This document shows positions 19,411 to 30,320 of a stretch of 64,000 nucleotides of DNA, piece by piece. Made by a program: the position numbers and the translations under genes. The stretch spans positions 160,368-224,367 of the forward strand of contig VSDK01024078.1 of assembly GCA_009767595.1 (NCBI GenBank). Direction: 5' to 3'. The number at the start of each line of letters is the position of its first letter. Within the stretch, counting starts at the first letter, position 1. Source of the stretch: Symbiodinium kawagutii (taxonomy: Eukaryota > Sar > Dinophyceae > Suessiales > Symbiodiniaceae). The notes beneath the pieces are model-generated. The model was given only the letters and a program-made list of their open reading frames with translations, did not search any database and was not told the DNA's origin.

Positions 19411-19604
19411 CAGTGACACCCTGCAACGTGGATGTCACGGGAGATGGAGCTGGAGGCACCTGTGTCTTTGTCCATTTCCACGACACTGCCAGCATTCGTG
19501 CAGAAGTTGGCCTGAATGCTATCAGCCTCCTTCCTGCAGATTCTTGGCCAAGCATTCTGGTGTGCGGATGTGTTTGGAGGATTGCTGGAGATGTAGAGGA
19601 TTGA
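19411..19604 (+). CDS. Coding-like block
   Basis: Open frame with CNVDVTGDGAGGTCVFVHF. A second plus frame is also open. It stops just before a GAT microsatellite. Confidence 0.3.
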
Positions 19605-19626
19605 ATGCGATTGGTATCTATCGATA

Positions 19627-19627
19627 A

Positions 19628-19720
<93 letters not shown>
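19627..19720. repeat. (GAT)n microsatellite
   Basis: About 31 uninterrupted GAT units. Confidence 0.98.
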
Positions 19721-19721
<1 letters not shown>

Positions 19722-20291
19722 GGGATGGTGGTGGTGATGATTCGACGGTTGTTGCGACTGCTGGCACTGGCGCTGACCGAAGAACACACATAGGCGGGTC
19801 ATTGTGGGTCTTGCTGTGACAGAGTTCATCAGGTCAAGCCAGAGATGGCGTCTCCCGTAGCTGCCCTCCGATGCACCGTTGAGTCGCTTTCCAAATCAGA
19901 ACGTAGGAAATCATGGCACCAGCATGGAATAATCAATTGAGATAATTTAGATTGCGTTTCTCGAATGATTATTAGCTATGAATAATGTATTCATGGACAC
20001 CCTAACTGTTGAGCTGATCCATGGATGCCACTTCGGGTGTAGAAGATACAGGTCGCATCGTTGGATCGTGGTTCAAATGTGTTGCAGGCAGTAACCACAA
20101 CCCACAGGCACTGCTTGCGTTTCTTTGCCTGAGGACAAGATTACTTCTGTGCCATTGACGTTCCGTTCCTGACGTTGAACTTGGCATTTTCTTTCTTTGC
20201 GCTCTCATCAGCCAGGGATAGCCAGGGGTTGATAAGTAGTCCTGGGTTGCAAGTCTTCACCACACCCATTGGTCCCTAGACACCGCGGCAG

Positions 20292-20476
20292 GTTTCAACT
20301 TGATCGCGCCCGAGAGTGGACTGTCACGGGGATGGACATGGTATGCTCAAGCACGACAAGCAGAGCAACCACGACAGGCCGCCATTGCTTCAACCGAGAC
20401 GTTGATGGTCCAGGCAGCTCCAGCTGCTTCCATCGCCTATGTCAGCAACACGGTGGCAGGAAGCAGCACCTCGGCT
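20292..20476 (+). CDS. Predicted exon (phase 1 to 0), Ala/Gln-rich
   Basis: Acceptor GGCAG, donor GTACAA; 185 nt. Begins GFNLIAPESGL and then is rich in Ala and Gln (ARQAEQPRQAAIAS). Confidence 0.45.
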
Positions 20477-20543
20477 GTACAATGACTGGCTCTGCCATCG
20501 AAAAATCACATGTTGTGGGTGGTATGGCTTATCATTCCAAAAT

Positions 20544-20590
20544 GGGTGTTTTTTAAGATAGGGAACCCCTCCAAAATGGCGGGGTTTCTA
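20544..20590 (+). repeat. Family A element, truncated
   Basis: GGGTGTTTTTTAAGATAGGG followed by AACCCCTCCAAAATGGC; the right half is missing. Confidence 0.5.
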
Positions 20591-20822
20591 AACCCTGAGG
20601 ATTTTGCAGCTGAAGAACTCCCTTGCTCTCACTCCCGTGCACAATAGTTCACACACAACAAACTCATCCTCTTGGTTTCTCGTCGTATTAGATTATTGAA
20701 TTGTTTGTACCTCAATAGAGCATACATGAGCACTACATTCCATTTCAATGACATGTAGATCATGTGATCCAAATGCAAATCTGAGATATTTGCGGCTGCC
20801 TACTGGTCATTGCTTTGTCCAG

Positions 20823-21001
20823 GAAATCTGGTGCTTGTGACGTTTCGAACTGGCATTGCCTTCTCCAACGGTTTCATCACTTTAACACTGGCATCCACAT
20901 ATCAATTGCTGAGCGCATCTGTGGACATTCTCAACCACGGCCGCATTGCTTCAAGTAATGCCGCCTTGTCTATAGAGGGAAGCAGCACCTTGCGGATTGC
21001 A
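20823..21001 (+). CDS. Predicted exon (phase 1 to 0), modular gene
   Basis: Acceptor TTGTCCAG, donor GTGGTG. Encodes LVLVTFRTGIAF then GFITLTLASTYQL. Close in pattern to VLIYFRTDAEVPANG at 46650 and to SSITLTLPTGYYAL at 40614. Confidence 0.55.
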
Positions 21002-21072
21002 GTGGTGGATATGTAACTCGTCTTGTTGGGAATCACAAATTGTGAGTCATGCCCAATCATCCTCACAGCCAG

Positions 21073-21220
21073 GATGAAAGTTGTCACCTGAACTGGTTGC
21101 TGGATTTGGGGGCTTCTGCCAGCATTACAACACACAGCCAGCAATCAAGCACGACTGGTGAAAGGAAGTTGGGCGACCCATTGGCCACGGGATTGCCAGA
21201 TCACCAGCTGCTAAAAGTCG
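21073..21220 (+). CDS. Predicted exon (phase 0 to 1)
   Basis: Acceptor ACAGCCAG, donor GTCGAT; 148 nt. Encodes HLNWLLDLGASASITTHS. Confidence 0.4.
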
Positions 21221-21271
21221 GTCGATCCTGATTCATATTTTCTTTATTAGCTCGGAAGGCAACAACCAAGC

Positions 21272-21488
21272 ATGGTAAGGCATTGTGCAACTAAGTGGTC
21301 TTGGGGTTTTGGGGTTGCCTTACCAACTAATGTGCAAAATTGGCATTCACTCACTTTGCAACAAAGAGGTCTTGGGTTTTTTATGCACACTGAATTGGTT
21401 CTTGAACCCGGACGGATTTCTAATCCTCGACACTCTTTTCAACCAGCATCGGGGATCCTGGTTCAATGGAGTGCTTTGTGAAACGTGA
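21272..21488 (+). CDS. Coding-like block, frame unresolved
   Basis: Two overlapping plus frames are open (one with NPDGFLILDTLFN). A possible donor GTGAGA lies at 21484. Confidence 0.25.
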
Positions 21489-22051
21489 GACTGTGTCCAA
21501 TTGATTATCTCAAAGCCGCAGCAGTGGTTGAACTTCCAGCAAGCATCTCAACAAATTAAGTGAGACGTGTGCCTGTCAATTGAGGTTCAATTGGGTTTAC
21601 CATGCAAGAGACAAATATGTAGTCTAAACCACCACGGACAGATCTGTTGAATTGCATGTACCGCCTTGCTTGGCCAGATTTGTCTTACACTCTCAGCTCT
21701 CGTCATGATAGTTGATGTTTTACTACCATTTTGTTCATCAATATGGTTCATGTAATTTTCCCATTGTTCAAGCAAGCAAAACCATCACACAATTGTTTGT
21801 TTTTAATTGTCAACACTTATCATCGTGATTATTTTTGCTGCGTACTTTGTGTAATCATAAGATATCTATGCACAAGCTTGTTTCTTTTTGGTGTATTGTC
21901 ATTAGGTGCACGTATACTGTATGTAGATAGAGTATCCTAGATCATGTTGCATTAAGCAATTATGATCATTGTGTTTCTTATGTAAACCTGTTTTTTTACC
22001 CAGGTTTGTTTCCTTGCAACTAAGAAATGCAAAGAATGCATGCCTGGTATT

Positions 22052-22155
22052 ATATATGACGGTTCCTCAAAATAGCGGACCCACAAAATGGTTGGCTTAT
22101 TAATTATTGATAAATGATGATTTGGGGGTCCCATTATTTTAAGAAACACCCATGT
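22052..22155 (+). repeat. Family A inverted-repeat element
   Basis: ATATATGACGGTTCCTCAAA at the left, GATGATTTGGGGGTCCC and TAAGAAACACCCATGTG at the right; diverged termini. Confidence 0.6.
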
Positions 22156-22224
22156 GAATACACATATCTTCACATGATTCTTTGATCTTGACATGAATGA
22201 ATGTGTTTCGTTACCTGTACCATT

Positions 22225-22350
22225 GTTAAGATCAACAATAACCATCATTAACCATTGTTAACCATCATTAACCATCATTAACCATTGTTTTCCCTATTAT
22301 TGCTGCTTATTACTCACCATTATTGGTTGGTTAATATTGACCCATAACCA
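22225..22350 (+). repeat. Family B element, right half, with CATTAACCATTGT tandem units
   Basis: Ends GGTTAATATTGACCCATAACC. The left side is replaced by several AACCATCATTAACCATTGTT-type units, which recur at 22385-22440. Confidence 0.55.
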
Positions 22351-22451
22351 TCTTTTCACCAAGAATCCATTAACCCTTGTTATCTTGATTGCTTCCCCCA
22401 TCATTAACCATTGTTTTATCCCATCATTAACCATTGTTTTCCCACAGCCAG

Positions 22452-22602
22452 GTGCCTGTGCCTGTGATCGTTTTGCGAGTCGTCGCTGTTCCAAGGCAAA
22501 TCTGGAGCGATGTGCTCTACGCAGTCAAGTTGCAGCTCCTGAATCCGCCAAGCGCCAACATCCCTCTGGCATGCGCCTGGCCTGCACCATTGACATACCG
22601 GA
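22452..22602 (+). CDS. Predicted exon (phase 0 to 1), VPRQ type
   Basis: Acceptor ACAGCCAG. Encodes VIVLRVVAVPRQ then DVLYAVKLQLLNPPSA. The proposed GA donor (GATATG) leads directly into a family A element. It shares VPRQ with 27080 and D.LY...L.L with 28906. The next exon (22905) starts in phase 1 as required. Confidence 0.5.
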
Positions 22603-22603
22603 G

Positions 22604-22714
22604 ATATGGTGGTTTCTCAAGTCATAGGGGACCCCCAGTTATCATCCACTATTAATCATGTATAGCAAGAAACCAGCTATTTTTTGGGCTCCCTATTTGG
22701 AGAAACCCCCATAT
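22604..22714 (+). repeat. Family A inverted-repeat element abutting a predicted exon end
   Basis: ATATGGTGGTTTCTCAAGTC at the left and GGAGAAACCCCCATAT at the right. The left terminus starts one base after the predicted donor of the exon at 22452-22602, so the element may supply the splice donor. Confidence 0.75.
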
Positions 22715-22904
22715 GATAAGAACAAACATAGTAATAGTAATATTATTAGTAATAGGAATAGATAATAATAGTGATAATAATGACAATGGTAGTAGTCGTA
22801 ATAGTGATAATAATGATAACAATGATAATAATACAAATACCATTTAGGTCTGTAAATCTTGGATCTGAAAATGATCAGTTGTGATCATACCATTGCCATC
22901 ATAG

Positions 22905-23014
22905 TGATGGTGAAGCGGTTCGATGGGGCGCCCGTGGAGCCGCCAGTTGTGATCAGCTGGTGTCCAGCTGAACTCGAAGCTACCAGGTCCAGGAAACGAC
23001 TTGGAAGCTTAGCT
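22905..23014 (+). CDS. Predicted exon (phase 1 to 0)
   Basis: Acceptor ATCATAG, donor GTCCAC; 110 nt. Encodes VKRFDGAPVEPPVVISW. The frame is open upstream to 22859 and downstream to 23053. Confidence 0.5.
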
Positions 23015-23716
23015 GTCCACCTCCCTTTGGAGTTTCTGGCGTTTTCTTTTTAATAGCCCATGTCATCATTATTATATATCCCATCTTCATCATTGGAATT
23101 ACGTCGAAACCAAGAGAATCCAAGACTAAGAGGTAACAAGATGAATTACCCTTGGATTAAGCTGACTAGCTGGATTATCACCAGCTGGTCCAAAGGAAAC
23201 TCATCTTGAAGGTGCTCGGGTTTTTCGGATAACCAAGTCAATCGACAACGGGATAGTTAAAGACCCAATTGGATGTTTGATCACTCCTGGAATGTTGATT
23301 GCGCTTGTGACAATTGATGCTGAATCAATGTCTATACTCCATGTTTTTCAAGGATCCGCAGGCATTGGAGAAGTCAAGTAGTACCCATTATGCAGCATCA
23401 CGTTGATAGTAAGCTATCCGTTTGATTTCTAGCCCTCCAATATAGCCCTGGTGTTTCTTTTATCTCTGGACAGAAAAGTGTCAGGGTATAGGATAGGAGT
23501 TTCAAGCAGCGGAGAACAGAACGACAACGGATTTAGTAAACACGGGATCTAAAAATGCGGATCTACACTGAATAGCATACAATGGGAAAATTGGGCGAAC
23601 TAAGCCAAACAATAGCTTCCTGAAGATGGTATTTAGGAAGTAGTCATTTGGAGTATGTTTAGTTCACCTGGTGCACCTACAATGCAGTATGGTTGGAACT
23701 GTTGTGTTTCTTCCAG

Positions 23717-23862
23717 AATCATGGAGATTCCCGCATGAAACCAACCATGCAGTTATGTTTACAGTCATTACGTTTCGCTTGCTGTTGCAAGTTCTGCAGC
23801 ATCTTAGTGCTCCTTATCTCCCTATCAGCGTGGGGGGATCTGAGGAGCCCACAGAACCACAG
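23717..23862 (+). CDS. Predicted exon (phase 1 start)
   Basis: Acceptor TTCTTCCAG. Encodes HAVMFTVITFRLLLQVLQHL and a GGSEEPTEP stretch. Donor not fixed (GTGGGG at 23830 or GTCCCA at 23863). Confidence 0.4.
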
Positions 23863-23927
23863 AACGTCCCAGGTGCGGAAACTTTGAATTCGCTAGTCTC
23901 TGATGCGTCGCTGTGTCTCTCCTGCAG

Positions 23928-23990
23928 TTTGTTGCTGTGCCCAGGACGTGGGACCCTCGGAATCACAGCAGTAGCAAAATGTATGGCTTG
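23928..23990 (+). CDS. Predicted exon (phase 0 start), VAVPR type
   Basis: Acceptor TCTCCTGCAG. Begins FVAVPRTWDPRN, matching VVAVPRQIW at 22452. 3' limit approximate. Confidence 0.4.
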
Positions 23991-24065
23991 GCGGTTGGCT
24001 AGCTTGGCCCATGCTGCTACCCAGCACATCTAAAGCATGTCCAAGCCCTAGCATTTGTCGTACAG

Positions 24066-24140
24066 GAGCAAACTTGTTTGTCTTCTTGCCCTCTCTTGCT
24101 GTTCAAGCTAACAGTACCGATGAACACGTGGTTTCACCAA
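24066..24140 (+). CDS. Predicted exon (phase 1 start)
   Basis: Acceptor CGTACAG. Encodes ANLFVFLPSLAVQANS, aligning with SFVFVPSHRVTNGP at 25285. Donor is one of several GTs near 24129-24150. Confidence 0.4.
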
Positions 24141-24281
24141 ATGTGCCTAATGTTGGATCCACATTGAGAATTGTTCGAAATCACCAACACTATCTCTATG
24201 AAAACCAATGGTGGTTGCCTGGTTTCCCATGGTTTTTCCCACACCTTGGACGTCCGCCACAAGGCTAAGCAGTCTCTCCAG

Positions 24282-24370
24282 TGGCAGTCTCTCCACGGCA
24301 AGCCACCCCGAGCCTTGGGATCTACGCGTGGAGGCTGGAATTCCCTTGGAGGCGGGGAATGGCGATCTGA
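24282..24370 (+). CDS. Coding-like block (phase 0 frame)
   Basis: Acceptor TCTCTCCAG. Encodes a Gly/Trp-rich stretch (GGWNSLGGGEW). Other frames are also open. Confidence 0.25.
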
Positions 24371-24436
24371 ACTCCTGATTTTTGAGCACTCGAAACCAAG
24401 AAATCAACCCATTCAGTTTTGAGTGCTCATCATTAT

Positions 24437-24569
<133 letters not shown>

Positions 24570-24805
24570 ATTATTTTTATTTCAGCGCCCTCCATTCAAG
24601 AATAATGAATCGGATGATGAACCATCAGTGATCATCATTGACCATCAATAAGCATCATGACACATGATCATTAGCAGTTCTAAGCAGTTCTTAAGCCGTC
24701 ACTCGTTGCTTGCATTGTAGGCATTCCTGTTTGCTGGTGAGAACCTGGTTAAGATGTTGATCCATCTATTGTTGATACAGACTCGTGCAGGATAGTCATA
24801 GTCAT

Positions 24806-24876
24806 GTGGCTCTGGGCCAATATTAACCATCCAAAAAACGGGATGGTCACCAGGGTACCAGGGTGTTGACCCATTG
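24806..24876 (-). repeat. Family B element, minus-strand copy, shortened
   Basis: Reads TGGCTCTGGGCCAATATTAA.. then ..ACCAGGGTACCAGGGTGTTG and ACCCA, the reverse complement of the B termini. Confidence 0.55.
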
Positions 24877-25284
24877 TCAGGTGCATATACACACTGATTG
24901 GATTTGTGGTCATGTTCGATCGATCGATAAGAATATACATTGACAAACCGATGAATAGCTTGTTGGCCTTGCTGCAACTATAGCTATGGGTTGAAGGGAT
25001 TAACCCTGTGATTGAGATCGGATCAGCCAACAACACCTTTCCAAACAGGGTTTCAAACAGTAGTGAGTGGATAACATGATGATATGCATTTGCATTATAA
25101 GCCTATGTAAACAGGTTCTTTATAGCCATTTACCCGTCTGATTCATCGACCAAGTGAAGCCGCTTCAGGTCTTTGGAACCAGCAGCATCCAAGCTATAGA
25201 CCTGGTCTTCCCTTTGAGAGGCGGCAGCCAGGGTCCAACCACCAGTCACCAACGTGGCTTGCAGCATGACCGAGACTACGTCAG

Positions 25285-25382
25285 GTATCGTTAGGTCATT
25301 TGTGTTTGTGCCAAGCCACAGGGTAACCAATGGGCCCCACCAAGATATGATCATTTTACGAATCAAAGGCTTTGAGCCGAGG
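25285..25382 (+). CDS. Predicted exon (phase 1 to 0)
   Basis: Acceptor ACGTCAG, donor GTGTGC; 98 nt. Encodes SFVFVPSHRVT then MIILRIKGFEPR. A minus-strand frame is also open, but this reading fits the pattern of its neighbours. Confidence 0.45.
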
Positions 25383-25530
25383 GTGTGCAGGGACAAGCGA
25401 CGATCATTTTACTAATGGAAACCATTGCTTTTGGGGGTGCCAATATTTTGACACATACCCATTTGTTTCAGTTGCAAAGATAGAGACTTTTTTATACCCA
25501 CGAGCTGTTGCAATAGCATCGTTGGTCCAG

Positions 25531-25630
25531 TGTGAGATGGTGACAGGAAAGGGTTGGACTGACGGAATCAGGACTCCGCCAAAAAAGAGGATTTCTCTTG
25601 GGAGGCCAGCAATTTCATGCCAGGACATAC
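25531..25630 (+). CDS. Predicted exon (phase 0 start)
   Basis: Acceptor TGGTCCAG. Encodes EMVTGKGWTDGIRTPP. 3' limit approximate; the following exon starts in phase 1. Confidence 0.4.
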
Positions 25631-25880
25631 CTGGATTGCAGGTTATGATGAACCAACAGTGTTGCGAATTTGGAAGTTTTTGGCAACGATGATTGTTTGT
25701 TGACTACTGTGCAAATACAAAACAGATTTAGGATTTGCGAGCAATGTTGTTTGTTGATTACTGTGTGCCCGTCCTTGACCGCATGAAAAGGGTTCGCCTT
25801 CACGGGCCTTTCCTGGGAAGGGGAGCCTTATAAGAGAATTCCAGTATCAATCTTAGTGTTCCTTCATATCATTTTTTTCT

Positions 25881-25989
25881 ATATAGGTGTTTCTCAAAAT
25901 CGGGGACCCAAAAATTTTCTAATTTCAATATCTTTTAGTAATGAACCAACCATTTCAGAGGGTTCCTGACTGTAAGGAGCCACCATATG
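25881..25989 (+). repeat. Family A inverted-repeat element
   Basis: ATATAGGTGTTTCTCAAAAT at the left and AAGGAGCCACCATATG at the right; CGGGGACCC and GGGTTCC inside. Confidence 0.65.
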
Positions 25990-26025
25990 ACTACCAATTG
26001 CGAGGAGGTAGCTGGGGGTTCTCAG

Positions 26026-26141
26026 TGCCCGTTCCTGCCAAAGGTGCTGCTATCTCGGCCTCGAACTCTGCAGTGGGAAAGCAAAACACCTTAGAAATTT
26101 TCTTTCGCCTATCTATGTCAGCCCTTTCAACTGACTCCCAG
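26026..26141 (+). CDS. Predicted exon (phase 1 to 0), QN type
   Basis: Acceptor TTCTCAG, donor GTGCCT; 116 nt. Begins VPVPAKGAA and contains GKQNTLEIFFRLSMSA, the best example of the QN..L.I.F.L signature. Followed 229 nt later by a phase-0 exon. Confidence 0.6.
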
Positions 26142-26370
26142 GTGCCTTTGACTTCGGGCCTGAGTGGGGCCTGACGGGTGCCGTAAACAATTCCACAAGG
26201 GGCACACGAATGAAGTCAACGAAGTCGGCAGTACCCTGTAGATGTGTGAGGATGCACTCATAGTGTGTGCACATTGTCATTGGCAGCCTCTCTTTGTTCA
26301 TGTTTGTTCATGCATCGACTTTTTTTGTTTGTTCATGCATCATTTTTTTTTGTTCAGGTCCATTTTGCAG

Positions 26371-26479
26371 GTCCAGCTGCTGATTTTCAATGATTGTGTC
26401 TCCGCTGCTCAGCTCTCTGAAGCCCTTCTCCGTCAGCAACCCCAAGAGTTCAGCCCCGCCGGCAAAGAAACCTGCCCAT
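26371..26479 (+). CDS. Predicted exon (phase 0 to 1), possible GA donor
   Basis: Acceptor TTTTGCAG. Encodes VQLLIFNDCVSAAQLSEALL. The frame stops at 26480 unless the exon ends at the GA donor GACGTA, which gives the phase 1 the next exon needs. Confidence 0.5.
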
Positions 26480-26637
26480 GACGTAGACCCCATGCGCCTA
26501 GTGAGATGAAACCCTGGACTAAAGTATCACCTGGTGGTTTCTTGGAGCTATAGGGTACAATCTCACCATACAGGTCCTGTGTACCGACCTTTGAAGTTAT
26601 TTTTCAACTGTCCAACCTGTGTCCTGGTGCGTTGCAG

Positions 26638-26738
26638 TTGTACCCGTTGAAGATCGGAGGTCGTCCTCGTTGCTCCGAAAGAATTCAGTTTTCTTTGTGA
26701 TTCCCTTGTTGCTTGGAGCAAACCGGAGGAGTCGGCAG
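26638..26738 (+). CDS. Predicted exon (phase 1 to 0), QN-like type
   Basis: Acceptor CGTTGCAG, donor GTGCTT; 101 nt. RKNSVFFVIPLLLGANRRS aligns with GKQNTLEIFFRLSMSA of 26026. Confidence 0.55.
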
Positions 26739-26881
26739 GTGCTTGTGCTGGAGCTAATTGGGAAACGGTTGAGAACCTTTGGTGACTATTATGAAGAACC
26801 ACTCTAAACCATGGTGAACATTGGTTAATCATTATTAACCGTTCATTCCGCAGAAGTCTCAGTTCAAGTAGAGAACCCACT

Positions 26882-26991
26882 ACATGGTGGTTTCTCAAAA
26901 TAGGGGTACCCAAAAATCATCCAGTATTAACCATTTATAGTAATGAACCAACCATTTTTAGGGTCCCCTGTTTTGAGAAACCCCCACATAT
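26882..26991 (+). repeat. Family A inverted-repeat element
   Basis: ACATGGTGGTTTCTCAAAAT at the left and TTTTGAGAAACCCCCACATA at the right; inner GGGTACCC and GGGTCCCC. Confidence 0.8.
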
Positions 26992-27079
26992 AGAAAACAC
27001 GGCGTGTCAAAGAAATTGGACACAGATCCTTCAAACTTGGGACGTCGATCGGATTAGTTCAGGCAAATGTTCGTGGCAG

Positions 27080-27173
27080 GAAGTTGGAGTTCCAAGACAG
27101 TCTAACAACCTGACATGGCTCATGCTGTCTCACCCTATGAGCCGAACAGAAGGACTTCTGAGGAAATTCGAAG
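27080..27173 (+). CDS. Predicted exon (phase 0 to 1), VPRQ type
   Basis: Acceptor GTGGCAG, donor GTTGAA; 94 nt. Encodes EVGVPRQSNNLTWLMLSHPM, sharing VPRQ and the following hydrophobic strand with 22452. Confidence 0.55.
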
Positions 27174-27385
27174 GTTGAACTGATTCTCAGTGCCAATGCT
27201 GATGACAAATAAGCACAAATACACTACCAAAGGCAAACGAGCAAACAATCAAAGAAGCGAACAAACAATTCAATCAATCAGAAAAAGAAAAACAATTCAA
27301 CATCAATCAACCAAACTAACATGCAAGCAGAAATCAGACCAACGTCCCATGACAGCTGCTGTACAACACATTTCATGTTTTCCAG

Positions 27386-27439
27386 TTGTTTTTGTTTGTG
27401 ATCTCAAAGTTCTACAGTTACTTTCTCCTGACACTGGAC
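27386..27439 (+). CDS. Predicted exon (phase 1 start), short
   Basis: Acceptor TTTTCCAG. Encodes VVFVCDLKVLQLLSPDTG, similar to FVFVPSHRV at 25285. Donor not fixed (GC at 27440 possible). Confidence 0.35.
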
Positions 27440-27537
27440 CAGCAACACACTAGCAGCAACAACGATGTTGTCATTGATGGCCACAACAAAAGCCAGGAGG
27501 ACGACACCGCAATGAAAAACCACATCATCCTCATCCC

Positions 27538-27566
27538 CATCCTCCTCTTCCTCCTCCTCCTCCTCC

Positions 27567-27600
<34 letters not shown>

Positions 27601-27602
27601 GA
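27538..27602. repeat. (CTC)n(ATC)n compound microsatellite
   Basis: CCTCCTCTTCCTCCTCC followed by about 10 ATC units. Confidence 0.95.
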
Positions 27603-27692
27603 GCCTCATCCTCAACAACCACTGTATCCCCTGGTATTGTTGCTTATGATCTCTTATGGTGAACCATTCATAAACCATTGGTTGGTCATCAG

Positions 27693-27801
27693 CGGCAGCC
27701 TCCCATGCGCGCACCCGAGGTCGGTCCCTCAGCCTTGCACAGCATCTTCCCAGCGGTGGATGTCTGCGCAGCTGGCGATGGCTTCCTGTCCCTGCTCCTC
27801 G
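27693..27801 (+). CDS. Predicted exon (phase 0 to 1), possible GA donor
   Basis: Acceptor GGTCATCAG. Encodes APEVGPSALHSIFPAVDVCA. The phase-1 end would use donor GATGAG. All three plus frames are open in this GC-rich block, so the frame rests on phase continuity. Confidence 0.4.
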
Positions 27802-28039
27802 GATGAGCAACAAGCTGAGGCACCAGCTGAAACAGCAGCTGATTACAGTAGGGAGAATCTGATGTATCAACCAATGATACCCTGTATTAGGAAACATAGA
27901 TCTCACCATCAAGCGCGGTAAATATTTGTAATAGGGGATATCAACGCTGATCTCATTGGAGATATGAAGATCCCGCTGAATATATGGGAATATCAGCGCT
28001 AATCTCCTGGTTGATGGTGAATGTCTTGGGGAGATCCAG

Positions 28040-28092
28040 CGGTGAAGCTGACTGTGAAGCTGGTGGCAACATCTGGGCTCGTGAAAGCAGAG
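28040..28092 (+). CDS. Predicted exon (phase 1 to 0), short
   Basis: Acceptor GATCCAG, donor GTGGTT; 53 nt. Encodes VKLTVKLVATSGLVKAE, the same beta-strand pattern as N-T-L..L exons. Confidence 0.45.
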
Positions 28093-28293
28093 GTGGTTTA
28101 TGAATATTGGATCTAGCATGATGGAACCATGGACCATTCACCATAGACTATATGATTAAACTGACATATCATAGGCCTAAGGTGGCATAAGGATAAAACT
28201 GACAAATCTGACATATCAAGGGATATCAAAATCAGACCAGGAACCCTGTAGTTTTATTGGTAGCATTTCACTGGAGCCCACTGACACTGACAG

Positions 28294-28449
28294 TTTGCAT
28301 TGAGTATAGCACCACCAAGCATCCAAACCATGTTCATGTCTGACAGCACATGGTTTTGGAGTACCAAATTGACACCCCGACATGGATTTTCAAGATTGGT
28401 CCTCTTCAACTCAAGCAGTGCGAAAGCCTTGGCGAAAGCCAGCCGGATT
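28294..28449 (+). CDS. Predicted exon (phase 0 to 0)
   Basis: Acceptor ACTGACAG, donor GTAACA; 156 nt. Encodes FALSIAPPSIQTMFMSDSTW and LVLFNSSSAKALAKAS. The minus strand is also open across the block, which lowers confidence. Confidence 0.45.
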
Positions 28450-28905
28450 GTAACACTTTCAGCATTTTGATCACCGCTCAAATGAGATGAAGCCACCAGT
28501 AAATAGTACTCAACACGGGTATGAAACAATTGAACACACAAAGACCCACCAGGGACCCACCATTGGGTTCATTGCATGTTTGCTGGTTGGGAACAAACAG
28601 GTATGCAGCCGTTCAGTAGCCATATCCCGGAGCCATCCAAAATTTGATGTGTTGTTTGTCACCCACACCTCCTTTCGGGTCACATCATTTATGGAGCGTA
28701 TCAATCAAGTGTGCCAAGAAATGCCATCTCAAAAAAGCAGAGCCCACCAATAAACCTAGGGACCCAGCCACAGCTTTTTTTCTGGCTTGGTCATGTGCCA
28801 ATCGTGAACCATGGTCGTTGACCACCATGTTTCCGGGGGATATACCTAGAAGAAGTTGTGGAAGCTTCTTTACCATCATGTTTTGTTTGTAACAAGGTTT
28901 TTCAG

Positions 28906-29029
28906 GAGGCAGACTTTCTCCTTCGTGCATCAGCTACGATAAGTTCGGAGCCAGAGGCCAGATCGTGGCAGGGATCAGTAGAGGATCCGTTGTATCGCTG
29001 GCTGCTGATGCTTTGTGTCTCGCAGAATG
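28906..29029 (+). CDS. Predicted exon (phase 0 to 1)
   Basis: Acceptor GTTTTTCAG, donor GTTATT; 124 nt. Encodes FLLRASATISSEPEA and DPLYRWLLMLCVSQNG, aligning with DVLYAVKLQLLNPP at 22452. Confidence 0.55.
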
Positions 29030-29334
29030 GTTATTCATTTGAGGTCGTTCGCAACCGGCTCCTTCCTTGCTGCAGCCGCAAAGCTGCAAGATTGGTAACT
29101 TGCACCTTTTCACCAGCAATGCAAAATGATTGAGATTGGGGCCTAAGCATAGGCCTCGAGCCGTGGTGGCAGGTATCTTGAAAAAGACAGTCAACAAAAA
29201 ACTGGTTTTGTTCAGAAGGCATATCAAGATGTATCAAGTCATGATGTATGAACTCCCAACCCACATTGCTCCACCGTTGGACCCATAGCCGTGAAGATGC
29301 ACAGGTGTTCCAGATTCTAAGCAGTGCCGTGCAG

Positions 29335-29585
29335 CTGGTGTTTTCGCTACTTATGAATTTGCCCTTTCCCAGAACTCATTTGCCATAGCTTTCTCAATCC
29401 ACATTGTTGAAAGCCGTCCATCTTGGGATGAATTTTGCACTCGCAAGATGGTCGTTCAACTCGTTCAACTCCTCGCTGAGGACTCATTGCTGTCCTTCCG
29501 AATTGATGTGATGAATCCATCCTTATTTGATTCCACACTTCTCCAGGAGCGTCGAGAGAGGTGTCTGGAGTCGATTTTGGTACTG
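29335..29585 (+). CDS. Predicted exon (phase 1 to 0), longest QN-type exon
   Basis: Acceptor CCGTGCAG, donor GTGAGT; 251 nt. There is no internal ATG-initiated long ORF, so it is easily missed. Encodes FALSQNSFAIAFSIHIVES, LLSFRIDVMNPSLFDS and ERRERCLESILVL. Both splice sites are strong. Confidence 0.6.
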
Positions 29586-30051
29586 GTGAGTTGCATGTAG
29601 GTTATTGTAGGTTGGAAAATGCATATTAATATAAATATATTATAGGTTATATAGATGATGTAGGTTATAAATAAATAAATGAATGAATAAATAAATAAAT
29701 ATATATATATATAGCATATACATATTATATTTACATAGATATATTTGTATATACATACATAGGTTGGAAAAAGCCATTCTAGAACCTCTACTGGGTGGTT
29801 GTTTGGCTGGTGGTTTTGCTTGTTTTCCTTTGTTTAACAAACAATGTTTGATGCGAAGCTAATGGGTGCGGCATTTGGGAGCACATATGGTGTGAGAAGT
29901 TGCTCCGTACAGGCTGTTTTGTTTCATGCAAGTGTGATCTATGTATACGCTGGCATTTGCAGCATGAGTATGTATGCACCTTAATACATACCTCAACGAC
30001 CGAGCAACATCCGGAATCTAGCATATGTTGCCTGGCATCCAGCAGCAGCAG

Positions 30052-30123
30052 AGGTTTCAATTTCATGGTTTTCTTCCCTTCGAGACCACACCGGATTGGG
30101 CTTTATATTTCCAGTCCAACCAG
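30052..30123 (+). CDS. Predicted exon (phase 0 to 0), short
   Basis: Acceptor GCAGCAG, donor GTCACG. Encodes FQFHGFLPFETTPDWALYF. Another plus frame is open from 29900 to 30319. Confidence 0.4.
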
Positions 30124-30177
30124 GTCACGTGTGACTCGGTCTCCATGTGAGTGCCTTGTGCCATGGGAACGGACCAG

Positions 30178-30320
30178 CAAGGTGGCTGTGAACCCAAAAA
30201 GAGATTCGTTTGCAAGACAACGGAGATCCTTGCCAACAAATCATTCAGTACAAGTGCATTTTGCAACGGGTTTGCGCGGTGTTGTTCCGAACTGCCTACT
30301 TTTACCAACAGCTGGCTAGT
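30178..30320 (+). CDS. Predicted exon (phase 0 start)
   Basis: Acceptor CGGACCAG. Encodes KKRFVCKTTEILANKS and CSELPTFTNSW (N.W motif). A third frame to 30420 is also open. Confidence 0.35.

Noticed and set aside
27418..28137. A 239-aa minus-strand ORF
   Set aside because: Runs through a microsatellite (poly-Met/poly-Arg) and is opposite to four predicted plus-strand exons.
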